The notes under the pieces are model-generated. The model worked only from the letters and a program-made list of their open reading frames with translations. It was not told the origin of the DNA and searched no databases. DNA of 64,000 nt, taken from the NCBI GenBank assembly GCA_016177775.1, contig JACOUQ010000008.1, positions 1 to 64,000 on the forward strand, written 5' to 3'. The DNA comes from Geobacter sp. (GTDB lineage: Bacteria > Desulfobacterota > Desulfuromonadia > Geobacterales > Geobacteraceae). Positions 47,292 to 58,002 of this stretch are shown piece after piece (the stretch's first letter is position 1; each line of letters starts with the position of its first letter). A program made the translations under genes and the position numbers.

Positions 47292-49207
47292 TATTTATAG
47301 CTCCTTACCGCAAGATGTACGTTCTCGAACTTCAGCGGCTCCTTGTGGAGTTCGGGCTCCTTGTCCACACCCTTGAACTCCCATGCGCCGACGTAGCAGT
47401 AATTGGCGTCGTCGCGCTGGGCCTCGCCGTCCTCGGACTGGTATTCAGCGCGGAAGTGACCGCCGCAGGACTCGTTCCTGTGATGGGCGTCGCGGCAGAG
47501 AAGCTCGGCGAACTCGAAGAAGTCCGCGGTGCGGCCTGCGTTCTCCAGTTGCTGATTGAGCTCGGCGCCCGATCCGGTGACCTTGACGTTCTGCCAGAAC
47601 TCCTCGCGGAGGGCGGGGATCTTCTTGATGTTCTCCTCCAGGCTCTCCTTGGTGCGGGCCATGCCGCAGTTCTCCCACATCAGGGAACCGAGTTCGCGCA
47701 TGAAGTCGGTGACGGTACGCTTGCCGTTGATAGAGAGGAGCTTGTTGTTGTACGCCTGGACTTCCTCGATCGACTTCTTGCATTCCGGATGGTCGGCAGC
47801 GACCTTGCCCGGCTTGGTCTGGGCCAGGTATCCGCCTATGGTGTAAGGAATGACGAAGTAACCGTCAGCAAGACCCTGCATGAGGGCGGAAGCACCGAGA
47901 CGGTTGGCCCCGTGAACCGAGAAGTTGGCCTCGCCCAGGACAAACAGGCCGGGGATGTTGCTCATGCAGTTGTAATCGACCCACAAACCGCCCATGGAGT
48001 AATGCGGGGCTGGATAGATGCGCATCGGGGTCTTGTAGGCGTTATCGGCGGTGATCCGCTCGTACATCTCGAAGAGGTTGCCGTAGCGCTCGCGTATGGT
48101 GTCCTCGCTGAGGCGCTTGATGGAGGAGGAGAAATCGAGATATACGCCGCGGCCGCCCGGTCCGACGCCACGGCCGTCGTCACACTGCTCCTTGGCAGCG
48201 CGGGAGGCGATGTCACGGGGGGCAAGGTTGCCGAACGACGGGTACTTTCGCTCCAGATAGTAGTCGCGGTCTTCTTCGGCGATCTCGGAAGGCTTCTTGC
48301 CGAGGTCCTCCTTCTTCTTCGGCACCCAGCAGCGGCCGTCGTTACGGAGAGACTCGGACATGAGAGTCAGCTTGGATTGATATTCGCCGGCCTGCGGAAT
48401 ACAGGTCGGGTGAATCTGCGTGTAACAGGGGTTGGCAAAGAAAGCGCCCTTCCTGTGGGCCTTCCATGAGGCAGTGACGGAGCAACCCATGGCGTTGGTG
48501 GAGAGATAGAAGACGTTGACGTAGCCGCCGGTAGCGAGGACAACGGCGTCAGCGACGTGGGTCCTGAGCTCGCCGGTCACCAGGTCGCGCACCGTGATCC
48601 CCTTGGCCTCGCCGTCGACCACGATCAGATCGAGCATCTCAGTGCGGGGGAACATTTTAACGGTACCTGCCTTGATCTGGCGGGCAAGGGCGGAATAGGC
48701 GCCAAGGAGGAGCTGCTGCCCCGTCTGGCCACGAGCGAAAAAAGTACGGGAAACCTGGGCGCCGCCGAAGGAGCGGTTGTCCAGATAACCGGCGTAGTCG
48801 CGGGCAAAAGGAACGCCCTGGGCAACGCACTGGTCGATGATGTTGTTGGACACCTGGGCCAGACGCCAGACGTCGGCCTCACGGGCACGGAAGTCACCGC
48901 CCTTGATGGTGTCGTAGAAGAGGCGGTAGACGGAGTCGCCGTCATTCGGGTAGTTCTTGGCAGCGTTAATGCCCCCCTGGGCGGCGATGGAGTGGGCACG
49001 ACGAGGGCTGTCCTGATAGCAGAACGCCTCCACGTTGTAGCCAAGCTCACCAAGGGAAGCAGCGGCTGCGCCACCGGCAAGGCCGGTACCAACCACGATG
49101 ACTTTGTATTTACGCTTGTTGGCGGGGTTCACCAGCTTCAGGTCGAAGCGGTGCTTGTCCCATGTTTGTTCAATAGGTCCAGTTGGACATTTGCCGTCGA
49201 GTATCAC
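47291..49207 (-). CDS. frdA: Fumarate reductase/succinate dehydrogenase flavoprotein
   Basis: A 638-residue FAD subunit with the catalytic dicarboxylate site. FAD fold [19 protein letters not shown], covalent-FAD region [34 protein letters not shown], and active-site [20 protein letters not shown] 49207 is the start, 10 bp after frdC. It couples fumarate/succinate conversion in the TCA cycle to the quinone pool. Confidence 0.96.
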   Translation of the reverse strand: MILDGKCPTGPIEQTWDKHRFDLKLVNPANKRKYKVIVVGTGLAGGAAAASLGELGYNVEAFCYQDSPRRAHSIAAQGGINAAKNYPNDGDSVYRLFYDTIKGGDFRAREADVWRLAQVSNNIIDQCVAQGVPFARDYAGYLDNRSFGGAQVSRTFFARGQTGQQLLLGAYSALARQIKAGTVKMFPRTEMLDLIVVDGEAKGITVRDLVTGELRTHVADAVVLATGGYVNVFYLSTNAMGCSVTASWKAHRKGAFFANPCYTQIHPTCIPQAGEYQSKLTLMSESLRNDGRCWVPKKKEDLGKKPSEIAEEDRDYYLERKYPSFGNLAPRDIASRAAKEQCDDGRGVGPGGRGVYLDFSSSIKRLSEDTIRERYGNLFEMYERITADNAYKTPMRIYPAPHYSMGGLWVDYNCMSNIPGLFVLGEANFSVHGANRLGASALMQGLADGYFVIPYTIGGYLAQTKPGKVAADHPECKKSIEEVQAYNNKLLSINGKRTVTDFMRELGSLMWENCGMARTKESLEENIKKIPALREEFWQNVKVTGSGAELNQQLENAGRTADFFEFAELLCRDAHHRNESCGGHFRAEYQSEDGEAQRDDANYCYVGAWEFKGVDKEPELHKEPLKFENVHLAVRSYK

Positions 49208-49217
49208 TCTAAACCCC

Positions 49218-49880
49218 CTATTTCAGAATTCCGGCGAGAATGACAACCGGTATGGCGATGTAACCGAGGAGCAGCACGAACGAGAACCCCCTGCTGGTGT
49301 TGCTTATCTTCGGCAGGGTGTTGGCGTTGTTCCACCCCAGGGTCTGAAAGAAGCTCCCCACGCCGTGCGACAGGTGGAGAAAGACCGCGATCATCGCGGC
49401 GATGTAGATGACCGGTACAAGGCCGGACTGGAAGGCGTTCACCACCATGGTATAGACATCGAAGCGCCCAATGGCGTCAACGCCGGTAACCACGCCCGGT
49501 ATCGCATGCACGGTGAAGTGGAGCAGGTGGTAGATCACGAAGAGCGCGATGATGACGCCGGTCCAGATCATGGATTTTGAAGAGAGGGTGGCTCTCAGGT
49601 GCTTCTGCACCGAATACTTTTTCGGGGTGGCGGCGCTGTTTTCTACGGAAACCTGGATACCGAACCAGGCATGCACCAGAATGAAGGCCAGCATCGAGAA
49701 GCGGAAGGCCCAGACAAGGGGCGGCAGATCATGCAGGTGCTTGGCATAAGCGTTGATGCCGTTGGCACCCAGGAAAATCGAGGAATTCCCCAGCATGTGG
49801 ACAATTACGAACAGCACCATCAGTTGTCCGGTGATTGCCATGAGAAGTTTTCTTCCTACAGCACTGTTTGTTATTTGCAT
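49218..49880 (-). CDS. frdC: Fumarate reductase/succinate dehydrogenase cytochrome b subunit
   Basis: A 220-residue membrane anchor of the cytochrome b558 (SdhC) family. Five hydrophobic helices are visible, with heme-ligand histidines in [35 protein letters not shown] and [16 protein letters not shown] 49880 with AAAGGAA upstream is chosen over an unlikely 33-residue N-terminal extension. First gene of frdCAB. Confidence 0.94.
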   Translation of the reverse strand: MQITNSAVGRKLLMAITGQLMVLFVIVHMLGNSSIFLGANGINAYAKHLHDLPPLVWAFRFSMLAFILVHAWFGIQVSVENSAATPKKYSVQKHLRATLSSKSMIWTGVIIALFVIYHLLHFTVHAIPGVVTGVDAIGRFDVYTMVVNAFQSGLVPVIYIAAMIAVFLHLSHGVGSFFQTLGWNNANTLPKISNTSRGFSFVLLLGYIAIPVVILAGILK

Positions 49881-51427
<1,547 letters not shown>

Positions 51428-51452
51428 GAATTCGCAACAGTCCGCTGAAAAC

Positions 51453-51491
51453 AAAACCGCCGCTCCCGGCAACAGGGGCGGCGGTTTTTTA
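51453..51491 (+). terminator. Intrinsic terminator of tgt
   Basis: AAAACCGCCGC (51453-51463) pairs with GCGGCGGTTTTTT after GGGGC; the arm runs into six T. Strong classical terminator. Confidence 0.85.
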
Positions 51492-51530
51492 TTGGTACTG
51501 ATCTTCCCGGAGAAGGCTGCCCCAATCAGT

Positions 51531-53438
51531 TCAACCCGTCGTGATCGTATGTTCCGCCTCAACGGTATCTTCATCTGCCTCAACGTCTTCACCTTCCTCC
51601 TGGGCATCTCCACAATAGGATGCTTTTCCGGTTGCTTGTTCGATAAGAGCCAAGAGCCGCTTTTGTCGATCTGTCATGAACACGTCAAATTGGTCGGCAT
51701 AAAGAAGCGATGGGGTGATCAGATGAGAAGTTAAGTAAAAATCAAGCTTCTCGCGCAAAATAGGCGGTGTTGTGGTATTGCCCCTCTGTAGCTTCGCAAG
51801 ATATTCTGATGGTGCCACACCGCCGATGATCCGATTTGTCCGATAGGAGAGCGGCGTCTTATTAATAATGGAATCATAGATATCAGATTTGATATTCTGT
51901 GACTTGCACCAGTCTTGAGGAAAAATGTGATGGATGTCGACGTTTTCACCGAAAAAAACGGTGTGGTCAAACTTCTGCCCTGATCGAAAGTCCTGCGCTC
52001 CTTCCTTCATCAGAAGTGCGTTAACGCCCTTGTAGGCTGCAGACAGACGCATACGCATGGTCTTCAACCTGTCGGCTCGGAAAATGGTTTCACTGACGGT
52101 TGACGGTTCGAAGCCACCTTTAAGCCAAGCTGGCACCTCTATGAAATCGCGAGCTATGCGCGTATCAACCGCCGAACCGTAAAGCTCACCAAAAACTCCA
52201 TTCCAGTACCATTGTACTAGCTTTGCCCGGTTTGCCTCGTGTTCCCATGCATCACCGATATCAGCGAGGATCGCGGCCAAGGGAACGATTTGCGACTGGT
52301 AGGGTAGATCAAAAATGCGATAGATATGGAGCATGTGCAGGAACTTCGCTGCTTGCACGAACCCCTGCTCTACCTGTGCTTCATATTTTTTATATGCCTC
52401 CAGGGGCAGATTCAACAGTGCCTGACGGTTTCCGGTAACGGCTGGCAATTCCTTGCCCTGTTTCCCCGCAGCTTCTGCCTCCCTTCGCTTAGCGCGCGTA
52501 TAAAAAAGAGAGATTGCCTGAAGAAAATCAGTATTGGCAACATTTGCGAGGATGCCACTATCGGAACCGGCAGGACGGAAGGTCTCGGAAAAGCGACGAT
52601 GACGCCCTGGCGCATTTTCGTCGCCATACCAGTCTTTTCTCAACTCATGACCTTCTGCCGCATACATAGCAGTTACAAGCTCAAAAGCATCTAGTGCCTT
52701 GCCTCCCGTATTTACTTTCTCAAAGACGACGCATACAGCTTCCTTGGAAGTTGACCGATCTAAGGCGATAACAGGCACCCGGTAGTATTTGAAGTTCTCC
52801 AGAACCTGTCTCTTAAAAGTTCTAAATTCTTCGCGTATACTCTCATTATTGTCGCCACGCCAGTGTTTGTCGAACCCATCTTGCCACTTGTCCCAATCAA
52901 AAACCTGCGATACCGGATACATGAGAGCAGCATATTCCTTTTCAGAAGTCGAAAGATTCATTTCGCCTCCGCGACCAAAAACGTCTCGAACAATTCGATC
53001 CTCTGGAACGCCGACTATTGCCTCTTCACGGTCAGCAGTGAGGTCGAGCGCTTTTCGAATGTCTACATAGAACCAACGCTTTACCTTTTTCTTTTTCGGT
53101 GTGACCGTCTCAACGACTTGTCCACGCAAGGTAACCTGATAAAGAGATGTCATCCGTTGTTGACCATCGAGCAGTAAAGACTGGGGGGTAGTTTGTTTCG
53201 CCTCGTATGGTGCGCCCTCAACTGGTCTGGGCTTAAAATCTACCGCACCTCCTGTGTCTAGGGTCATCAAAGCCCCAACAGGAAACGCTCGTGAAATTGA
53301 AGCAATCAAGCTTTTTATTCGATCTTCATCCCAAACCCAACTGCGCTGAAAATCCGGTAGCTGAAGAATACCACGATGACAATTTTCTAATAGTTTGTTC
53401 AAATCAAAAGGGTTTGTCTGAAATGTTGATCCAGCCAC
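51531..53438 (-). CDS. DUF262/HNH protein (GmrSD-type restriction factor)
   Basis: A 635-residue protein. The N-terminal DUF262 (ParB/Srx-like) domain has LLENCHRGILQLPDFQRSWV and the signature LLLDGQQRMTSLYQ near residue 92. The C-terminal DUF1524-like HNH nuclease has VDIHHIFPQDWC near 497 and NKTPLSYRTNRIIGG. This is the GmrSD architecture, known from type IV restriction of modified phage DNA. Base composition is clearly more AT-rich than neighbours, a sign of transfer. The tail is acidic (EEGEDVEADED). It follows the restriction endonuclease gene by 58 bp. Confidence 0.88.
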   Translation of the reverse strand: MAGSTFQTNPFDLNKLLENCHRGILQLPDFQRSWVWDEDRIKSLIASISRAFPVGALMTLDTGGAVDFKPRPVEGAPYEAKQTTPQSLLLDGQQRMTSLYQVTLRGQVVETVTPKKKKVKRWFYVDIRKALDLTADREEAIVGVPEDRIVRDVFGRGGEMNLSTSEKEYAALMYPVSQVFDWDKWQDGFDKHWRGDNNESIREEFRTFKRQVLENFKYYRVPVIALDRSTSKEAVCVVFEKVNTGGKALDAFELVTAMYAAEGHELRKDWYGDENAPGRHRRFSETFRPAGSDSGILANVANTDFLQAISLFYTRAKRREAEAAGKQGKELPAVTGNRQALLNLPLEAYKKYEAQVEQGFVQAAKFLHMLHIYRIFDLPYQSQIVPLAAILADIGDAWEHEANRAKLVQWYWNGVFGELYGSAVDTRIARDFIEVPAWLKGGFEPSTVSETIFRADRLKTMRMRLSAAYKGVNALLMKEGAQDFRSGQKFDHTVFFGENVDIHHIFPQDWCKSQNIKSDIYDSIINKTPLSYRTNRIIGGVAPSEYLAKLQRGNTTTPPILREKLDFYLTSHLITPSLLYADQFDVFMTDRQKRLLALIEQATGKASYCGDAQEEGEDVEADEDTVEAEHTITTG

Positions 53439-53496
53439 CTATATGACCCTCCTTGTTTTATGTTTTGTTGAATAGCCTTCTCAGGGTTTACTCACT

Positions 53497-54234
53497 CTAC
53501 CGCCTCGCCGCCTCAACCGCAACCCTCGCCGCAAACCCGGCAAAAAACGTCCTGACACTCGTCATCTCGGAAAGGTCCGAATACTCCCCCGTCTCAATCC
53601 CCGTGCGTGATGAGAGCAACAGCGCGGCAGCGGAGTAAAGCTGCTCCTTTACCAGCCGCTTACACAGAAGGTTATACCTCTCGCTGTACGACGCCCCCCG
53701 GAACTCAGGAAACAAAGGAAAATTCGGGCAGTTGTCCTTTACCGGCGAGCGCGATTTGTCACAGTCCTCCAACATCATCATCCAACCGACGAACGGCGAC
53801 GGGCTCTCCCCGAACGCCCCTTCCCGGAAGGCCACCCAGAGGTCGTGAGCCGTCCCGATAGCTTCCTCGGCGCGGTTGTTGAAATTGTTCCCAAAGGACG
53901 GGCCGACCTGGCTCTTGAATTCCAGCGCCGCGACCAGCCGCCCCTCGTGGATGACCACCACATCCCAGACCTTCGTCGGGCGGAAATAGCCGGGAAGCGT
54001 CAGGAGCTTTCTCGACACCCGCACCTGCGCATCGGGAAGCCCGTTTGCCGCGACCAGTTGCCGTACGATGGCAAGAAAGCCGTCCATATTCTTCCCGGCA
54101 GTGACCGAGGAGCGCTCCCCCTGGTCGGCTCTGCCGCTCTCTACCTGTTTCTGGCGGGCGGCCTCCCGGTTCCCCCAGAATGCGCGGACAGCTTCCTGTA
54201 CGTTCACCTCAAAATCAGGCATCTCAATAGACAT
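53497..54234 (-). CDS. Type II restriction endonuclease, XhoI/PaeR7I family
   Basis: A 245-residue protein, nearly the length of PaeR7I (246). The PD-(D/E)XK core is seen as [20 protein letters not shown] (Asp, then Glu-x-Lys), followed by [20 protein letters not shown], a stretch I associate with this family. The expected target is CTCGAG. ATG 54234 comes one base after the methyltransferase stop, so the pair is translationally linked. Confidence 0.82.
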   Translation of the reverse strand: MSIEMPDFEVNVQEAVRAFWGNREAARQKQVESGRADQGERSSVTAGKNMDGFLAIVRQLVAANGLPDAQVRVSRKLLTLPGYFRPTKVWDVVVIHEGRLVAALEFKSQVGPSFGNNFNNRAEEAIGTAHDLWVAFREGAFGESPSPFVGWMMMLEDCDKSRSPVKDNCPNFPLFPEFRGASYSERYNLLCKRLVKEQLYSAAALLLSSRTGIETGEYSDLSEMTSVRTFFAGFAARVAVEAARR

Positions 54235-54235
54235 A

Positions 54236-55942
54236 TCAGTTCCCATTCCCCCCGAGGGCGGCCCTCTCATTGGCGTTCAAACCATAGAGCTCAAACGTGA
54301 CGTGATTGCACTCTTCGGTATCTCCCCGCCGGGCCGCCTCCTTCAGTTTATCCTGCAGCTCCTTCGACACCTCGCTCCACCGCGGCAACCTGATCCGCCG
54401 CAGGTACTGCGCCTGGTATCGCAGGTAGCCGCCGCGCATCTGCGTCGAGTAGACGCCGACAAAGAGCCGTGCAATTCCTGATCGCAGGACCGCCTGGAGC
54501 GCCCGCAGGTCCCATTCGGCGGAGGTGATGTAGTAGAGGTTGTGATGCGGATAATACCGGCCGCTCTCGTAGACGACGTTGGCTTCACCCTTGATGTCCG
54601 GGATCAGCAGCTTCTTCTCCTTGACCAGCTCGGGATAAATCCGGTCGATGGTCCGGTACCACGCATGGGGATTCCGCTTGGCGCAGTTCCTGCCGGCGAT
54701 TACGGCCCGCCTCGCCTCGAAATACTTTTTCAACTTCGGGTAGCTGTCGAGATCGACGAGAGTGCCGTCGTGGTTGAAAGGGTTCACGACCCCCAGACCC
54801 TGCCATTGTACGGAGCCCGAGACGATATCCTTGGTCGTCACCAGCAGCAGTTTTCGGTCAGGCTCGACGTCCAGCTCGTCGAACCTCCCCACGTATGCCT
54901 TATCCGCGCCGGTGGCGACGCCAATCCCGACCTTGCACCCCACATCCTCAAGCAGCGGGAACGAAGCCTCAAGCCGCCGCACGATGTTCAACTGGTCCAG
55001 CGAGTCGAGAATCCATGGCTCAGAGCCGTTGATGACATTCCCCACCTCGACGACCGGAACGGACGAGGGACCCTCGCCCCCGGCGAGCGCCGGGGCAAGC
55101 CGGTCCAGCACCTCGGCTTCAACCTTTGGCCGGTGGGCGATCCTGGTCTTTCCGCCCCGCTCCCGGGAGATGACGAATATGGCGGGGTAGGCGGAGACGT
55201 CGGAGAGGAACGCCTGGGTATCCACCATGTCGACGTAGTATTTCAGGTGATAACCTCTGGCAACCATGGCCCTGAGCGGACCACCGTACTTGTTCTTCAT
55301 CCAGCGATCGGCGCAGATGAACCCGAGGACCGCGCCAGCTTTCAGAAGTTTCAGGCCCCTTTCAATGAAAGGGATATAGAGGTCGGCGCGGTCGTAGATG
55401 GTCTCGTAACGGGAGCGGTATTCCGCCATCAACCAATCCGGAATCAGTTCCTGTCTGACGTAGGGAGGGTTACCAACGACAAAGTCGAACCGCGTGCGGA
55501 TATCGAAAAGGAGGAAGTCGTCATTCCTTAACCAACTGCCAAGTAGAGAGCATATCTGCTCAAGATCGAAATCGAAGCGCGAAAGTAACTCTGTTAACCG
55601 CTCCACCGTCTCCTGTGCAGCAGAAGGATCGATCTCGACGCCTACAATTGCGTTTTGCAAGTCGTTAACGGCCGTATCCAACCCATGTTCGGCAAGGTAC
55701 GACGTTACGAGTCTCTCGACAACCCGAACGAGGAAATCTCCGTTGCCGAAGGAAGGTTCAAGAAGTGTGAACTTATGGAGGGGTTTGCCGGGAAGGTATC
55801 CCACCAGGTTCAGTATGAAATCAACAGTCTCCTGGCGGGTGTAGACGGCCCCACGCTCTCTCCCTGAGGACAATGTTTCCTTCGGATGAGTGTGGTGAGG
55901 GTTCCAGAGGGCAAGTTGCTCGAACACGCTGTTTTCGTGCAT
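54236..55942 (-). CDS. DNA N6-adenine methyltransferase, XhoI/PaeR7I type
   Basis: A 568-residue gamma-class methyltransferase. SAM motif I is [16 protein letters not shown] near residue 62, and catalytic motif IV is [10 protein letters not shown] near 158; the target-recognition part occupies the C-terminal half. Similar length to M.PaeR7I (532). It would protect the adenine in CTCGAG from the endonuclease encoded just downstream. GAAAC/ACGAAAAC upstream is a poor ribosome site; the start at 55942 is by the longest frame. Confidence 0.85.
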   Translation of the reverse strand: MHENSVFEQLALWNPHHTHPKETLSSGRERGAVYTRQETVDFILNLVGYLPGKPLHKFTLLEPSFGNGDFLVRVVERLVTSYLAEHGLDTAVNDLQNAIVGVEIDPSAAQETVERLTELLSRFDFDLEQICSLLGSWLRNDDFLLFDIRTRFDFVVGNPPYVRQELIPDWLMAEYRSRYETIYDRADLYIPFIERGLKLLKAGAVLGFICADRWMKNKYGGPLRAMVARGYHLKYYVDMVDTQAFLSDVSAYPAIFVISRERGGKTRIAHRPKVEAEVLDRLAPALAGGEGPSSVPVVEVGNVINGSEPWILDSLDQLNIVRRLEASFPLLEDVGCKVGIGVATGADKAYVGRFDELDVEPDRKLLLVTTKDIVSGSVQWQGLGVVNPFNHDGTLVDLDSYPKLKKYFEARRAVIAGRNCAKRNPHAWYRTIDRIYPELVKEKKLLIPDIKGEANVVYESGRYYPHHNLYYITSAEWDLRALQAVLRSGIARLFVGVYSTQMRGGYLRYQAQYLRRIRLPRWSEVSKELQDKLKEAARRGDTEECNHVTFELYGLNANERAALGGNGN

Positions 55943-56099
55943 GATCTACCTATCTTCGTAATTTCGCGTATATTATCCGTTGAAATCATGAATTGCAAGC
56001 TATCCTGCCATCACATCGCGCAAACCGCCTTGCGAGAACATCAATCCCCATGCTATTGTTGCCAAAAAACAACAAGAACACCACACAGCAGGAGAAATC

Positions 56100-56176
56100 A
56101 TGTCCGAAAAAAATATAGGCTTCGACCGCCTCATGAACCTCATACGCAAACTTCGCGCACCGGGCGGCTGCCCTTG
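56100..56176 (+). pseudogene. mazG: Truncated mazG (N-terminal remnant)
   Basis: AGGAG sits before ATG 56100, and the frame reads MSEKNIGFDRLMNLIRKLRA then PGGCP, the N-terminus of MazG nucleotide pyrophosphohydrolase (family pattern RLRAPDGCPWDREQTH). At CP, where W should follow, the sequence turns into a GAGTCTCTAG tandem repeat and stops at 56214. Only 25-26 of about 260 codons remain; the rest of mazG is not found downstream of the transposase. Loss came with or after the RAYT element at 56227. Confidence 0.75.
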
Positions 56177-56177
56177 T

Positions 56178-56226
56178 AGAGTCTCTAGGGTCATAGAGTC
56201 TCTAAAGAGTCTCTAGAGAGTCTCTA
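56178..56226. repeat. Tandem GAGTCTCTA repeat
   Basis: Four copies of GAGTCTCTA(G/A) in about 50 bp, at the junction between the mazG remnant and the RAYT element. Confidence 0.75.
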
Positions 56227-57193
56227 GGGTCAGGCTTGCATTATTGTATTTTGATGCTATTATAAGCCCATGGCACGCAAACCAAGAATCCACTTTCCTG
56301 CTGCGTTGTACCATGTAATGCTGCGCGGCAACGCCGGCCAGGACATCTTCTTCGAGGATGCTGACCGTTACCGTTTCTATCTCCTGCTACAGGAAGGGGT
56401 CGAGCGATTCGGTCACCGCATACACGCCTATTGCCTGATGTCCAACCACATCCACCTGGCCATCCAGGTCGGCGAGGTCCCTCTCTCCCGCATCATGCAG
56501 AACATTGCTTTCCGATATACCCGTTGGATCAACTGGCGCCGCAACAGCAGCGGACATTTGTTCCAGGGACGGTTCAAAGCCGTCCTTGTCGATGGGGACT
56601 CCTATGTCATGGAACTAACCCGCTACATCCACCTCAACCCGGTCCGCGCCGGCATGGTGCGTTCTCCCGAGGAGTATCCCTGGAGCGGACATCGTGCCTA
56701 TCTCGGCAGCGAATCAATACCATGGCTTACCTCGGATTGGGTTCTGGCGCGGAAGTTTGTCGAACTCGGGAAAGACGATGGCCATCGGCCGGAATTTCAT
56801 AGCGGCAGGGAAGTTGATAGCCGCCTCCTGGGAGATGATGCTTTCATCGAAAGGATATTGGAGCAGACCGAGGGGAAACCATCGCGGCAAATCACCCTGA
56901 AGGAAATAATCGCGACTGTTTGTCGAGAATACGAGATTAGCGAGAAGGATTTCACGACTCCCGGCAGATGCCGTTACCCTTCGGAAGCCAGGGGCACTGC
57001 AGCGCGGTTGATTCTTGAAACCGGGTGCGGGACCATTGCTGAACTGGGCAAGCTGACCGGCAGGGATCCAACGACGCTGAGCAGGGTTGCCAGGCATCTT
57101 CAAACAAAGACAACGACCGACTCATCGGTTGCGGAGAGGTGGAAGAAGTTATTGACCGAGCTGACTTGAATGCATTAATACAGGCCTGACCCC
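56227..57193 (+). mobile_element. RAYT transposase element with short terminal inverted repeats
   Basis: GGGTCAGGC at 56227 and GCCTGACCC ending at 57193 are inverted ends; identity continues loosely inward (TG.ATTA). They enclose one transposase gene and nothing else. It lies exactly at the break of mazG. Confidence 0.65.
56270..57169 (+). CDS. REP-associated tyrosine transposase (RAYT, Y1/IS200-like)
   Basis: A 299-residue protein. The N-terminal Y1 domain (1-180) has RIHFPAALYHVMLRGN, the metal-binding His pair in LMSNHIHLAIQ, the catalytic tyrosine in FRYTRWIN, GHLFQGRFKAVLVD and RYIHLNPVRAGMV. The C-terminal 200-290 looks like a DnaA-type helix-turn-helix (KEIIATVCREYEISEKDF, RGTAARLILE, GRDPTTLSRVA). 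RAYTs recognise REP palindromes. The gene is intact. Confidence 0.93.
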   Translation: MARKPRIHFPAALYHVMLRGNAGQDIFFEDADRYRFYLLLQEGVERFGHRIHAYCLMSNHIHLAIQVGEVPLSRIMQNIAFRYTRWINWRRNSSGHLFQGRFKAVLVDGDSYVMELTRYIHLNPVRAGMVRSPEEYPWSGHRAYLGSESIPWLTSDWVLARKFVELGKDDGHRPEFHSGREVDSRLLGDDAFIERILEQTEGKPSRQITLKEIIATVCREYEISEKDFTTPGRCRYPSEARGTAARLILETGCGTIAELGKLTGRDPTTLSRVARHLQTKTTTDSSVAERWKKLLTELT

Positions 57194-57206
57194 AGATTTT
57201 GGAGAA

Positions 57207-57229
57207 AAAGCCCGCCTTGCGCGGGCTTT
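57207..57229. terminator. Terminator downstream of the RAYT element
   Basis: AAAGCCCGC (57207-57215) pairs with GCGGGCTTT (57221-57229), preceded by GGAGAA. It lies outside the element and may be the original mazG terminator. Confidence 0.6.
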
Positions 57230-57290
57230 CCAGTTTCCGCGAAGGCCCTTAACAGTTGCCAATCGCCGATTTTGTGGTACATTGACGGCC

Positions 57291-57866
57291 ATGCGTCCGT
57301 CAATTCCTGCCATACTCCTATTTGCAGCAATTGTATTAATTTCCACACCCGCCATATCCGGCCCTGCTAGCAATATCGCGCCAACTTCGCGTGCCGGGGA
57401 AGAGTACGTCGATGCTGTAGAGTGGTTCCGGCGCGGCCTGGAACACAATGCCGCCGGCCGTTACAAAGAGGCGGCCGAGGCATTCCAGCGAGGGCTGGAG
57501 ATCAAGCCGAGCGAGCCCGTGGCCTGGTTCAGCCTCGGCACTGCCTACAACATGCTGCATAAGTATCAGGATGCGGCCGATGCCCTTCTGTGCGCAATCC
57601 GTCTGGACCCCGATTTCTTCCAGGCATATAACAACCTGGGAGCCGTCTACGAGAACCTCGGCAAACCCAACGATGCAATCGCGGCCTACAGGGAGGCCGT
57701 GCGCCTCCAGCCTGATAATGCCACCGCCCACTTCAATCTGGGCAAGACCCTCCTCTCCGTGGGAAAGCGCTCCGAAGCCATTGCGGAGCTTGAAATACTG
57801 CGTACCCACGATCCCCGTTTGTTCGAGAAGCTGATGGAACTTTTGACCCCGCCTGATGCGCGATGA
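57291..57866 (+). CDS. Exported TPR-repeat protein
   Basis: A 191-residue protein with an N-terminal signal or anchor (residues 1-24, LLFAAIVLISTPAISG) and three to four TPR units from residue 40: AVEWFRRGLEHNAAGRYKEA, VAWFSLGTAYNMLHKYQDA, AYNNLGAVYENLGKPNDA and AHFNLGKTLLSVGKRSEA. TPR proteins mediate protein-protein contacts. ATG 57291 begins right at the hydrophobic N-terminus. Partner unknown; it does not share an obvious operon with the cytochrome. Confidence 0.85.
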   Translation: MRPSIPAILLFAAIVLISTPAISGPASNIAPTSRAGEEYVDAVEWFRRGLEHNAAGRYKEAAEAFQRGLEIKPSEPVAWFSLGTAYNMLHKYQDAADALLCAIRLDPDFFQAYNNLGAVYENLGKPNDAIAAYREAVRLQPDNATAHFNLGKTLLSVGKRSEAIAELEILRTHDPRLFEKLMELLTPPDAR

Positions 57867-57887
57867 AAGGTTTTTTTATTTTTTCTG

Positions 57888-57916
57888 TTGCATTTTTGTA
57901 AACTGATATATATGAT
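57888..57916 (+). promoter_or_regulatory. Sigma-70-type promoter of the octaheme cytochrome
   Basis: TTGCAT (57888-57893) and TATGAT (57911-57916) are separated by 17 bp in an AT-rich region; predicted start near 57923, an 80-nt leader. Confidence 0.6.
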
Positions 57917-58002
57917 AACCTATATATAAATATTAGACTATTTTTAATGTCCACACCTTTTACTTCTCTCCGCAGTACTAATCAAAGCTTCAGGAGGCAA
58001 TT

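Noticed and set aside
56178..56226. Tandem repeat near the RAYT gene as a CRISPR array.
   Set aside because: Units are only 9-10 bp with almost no spacers; it is a simple tandem repeat.
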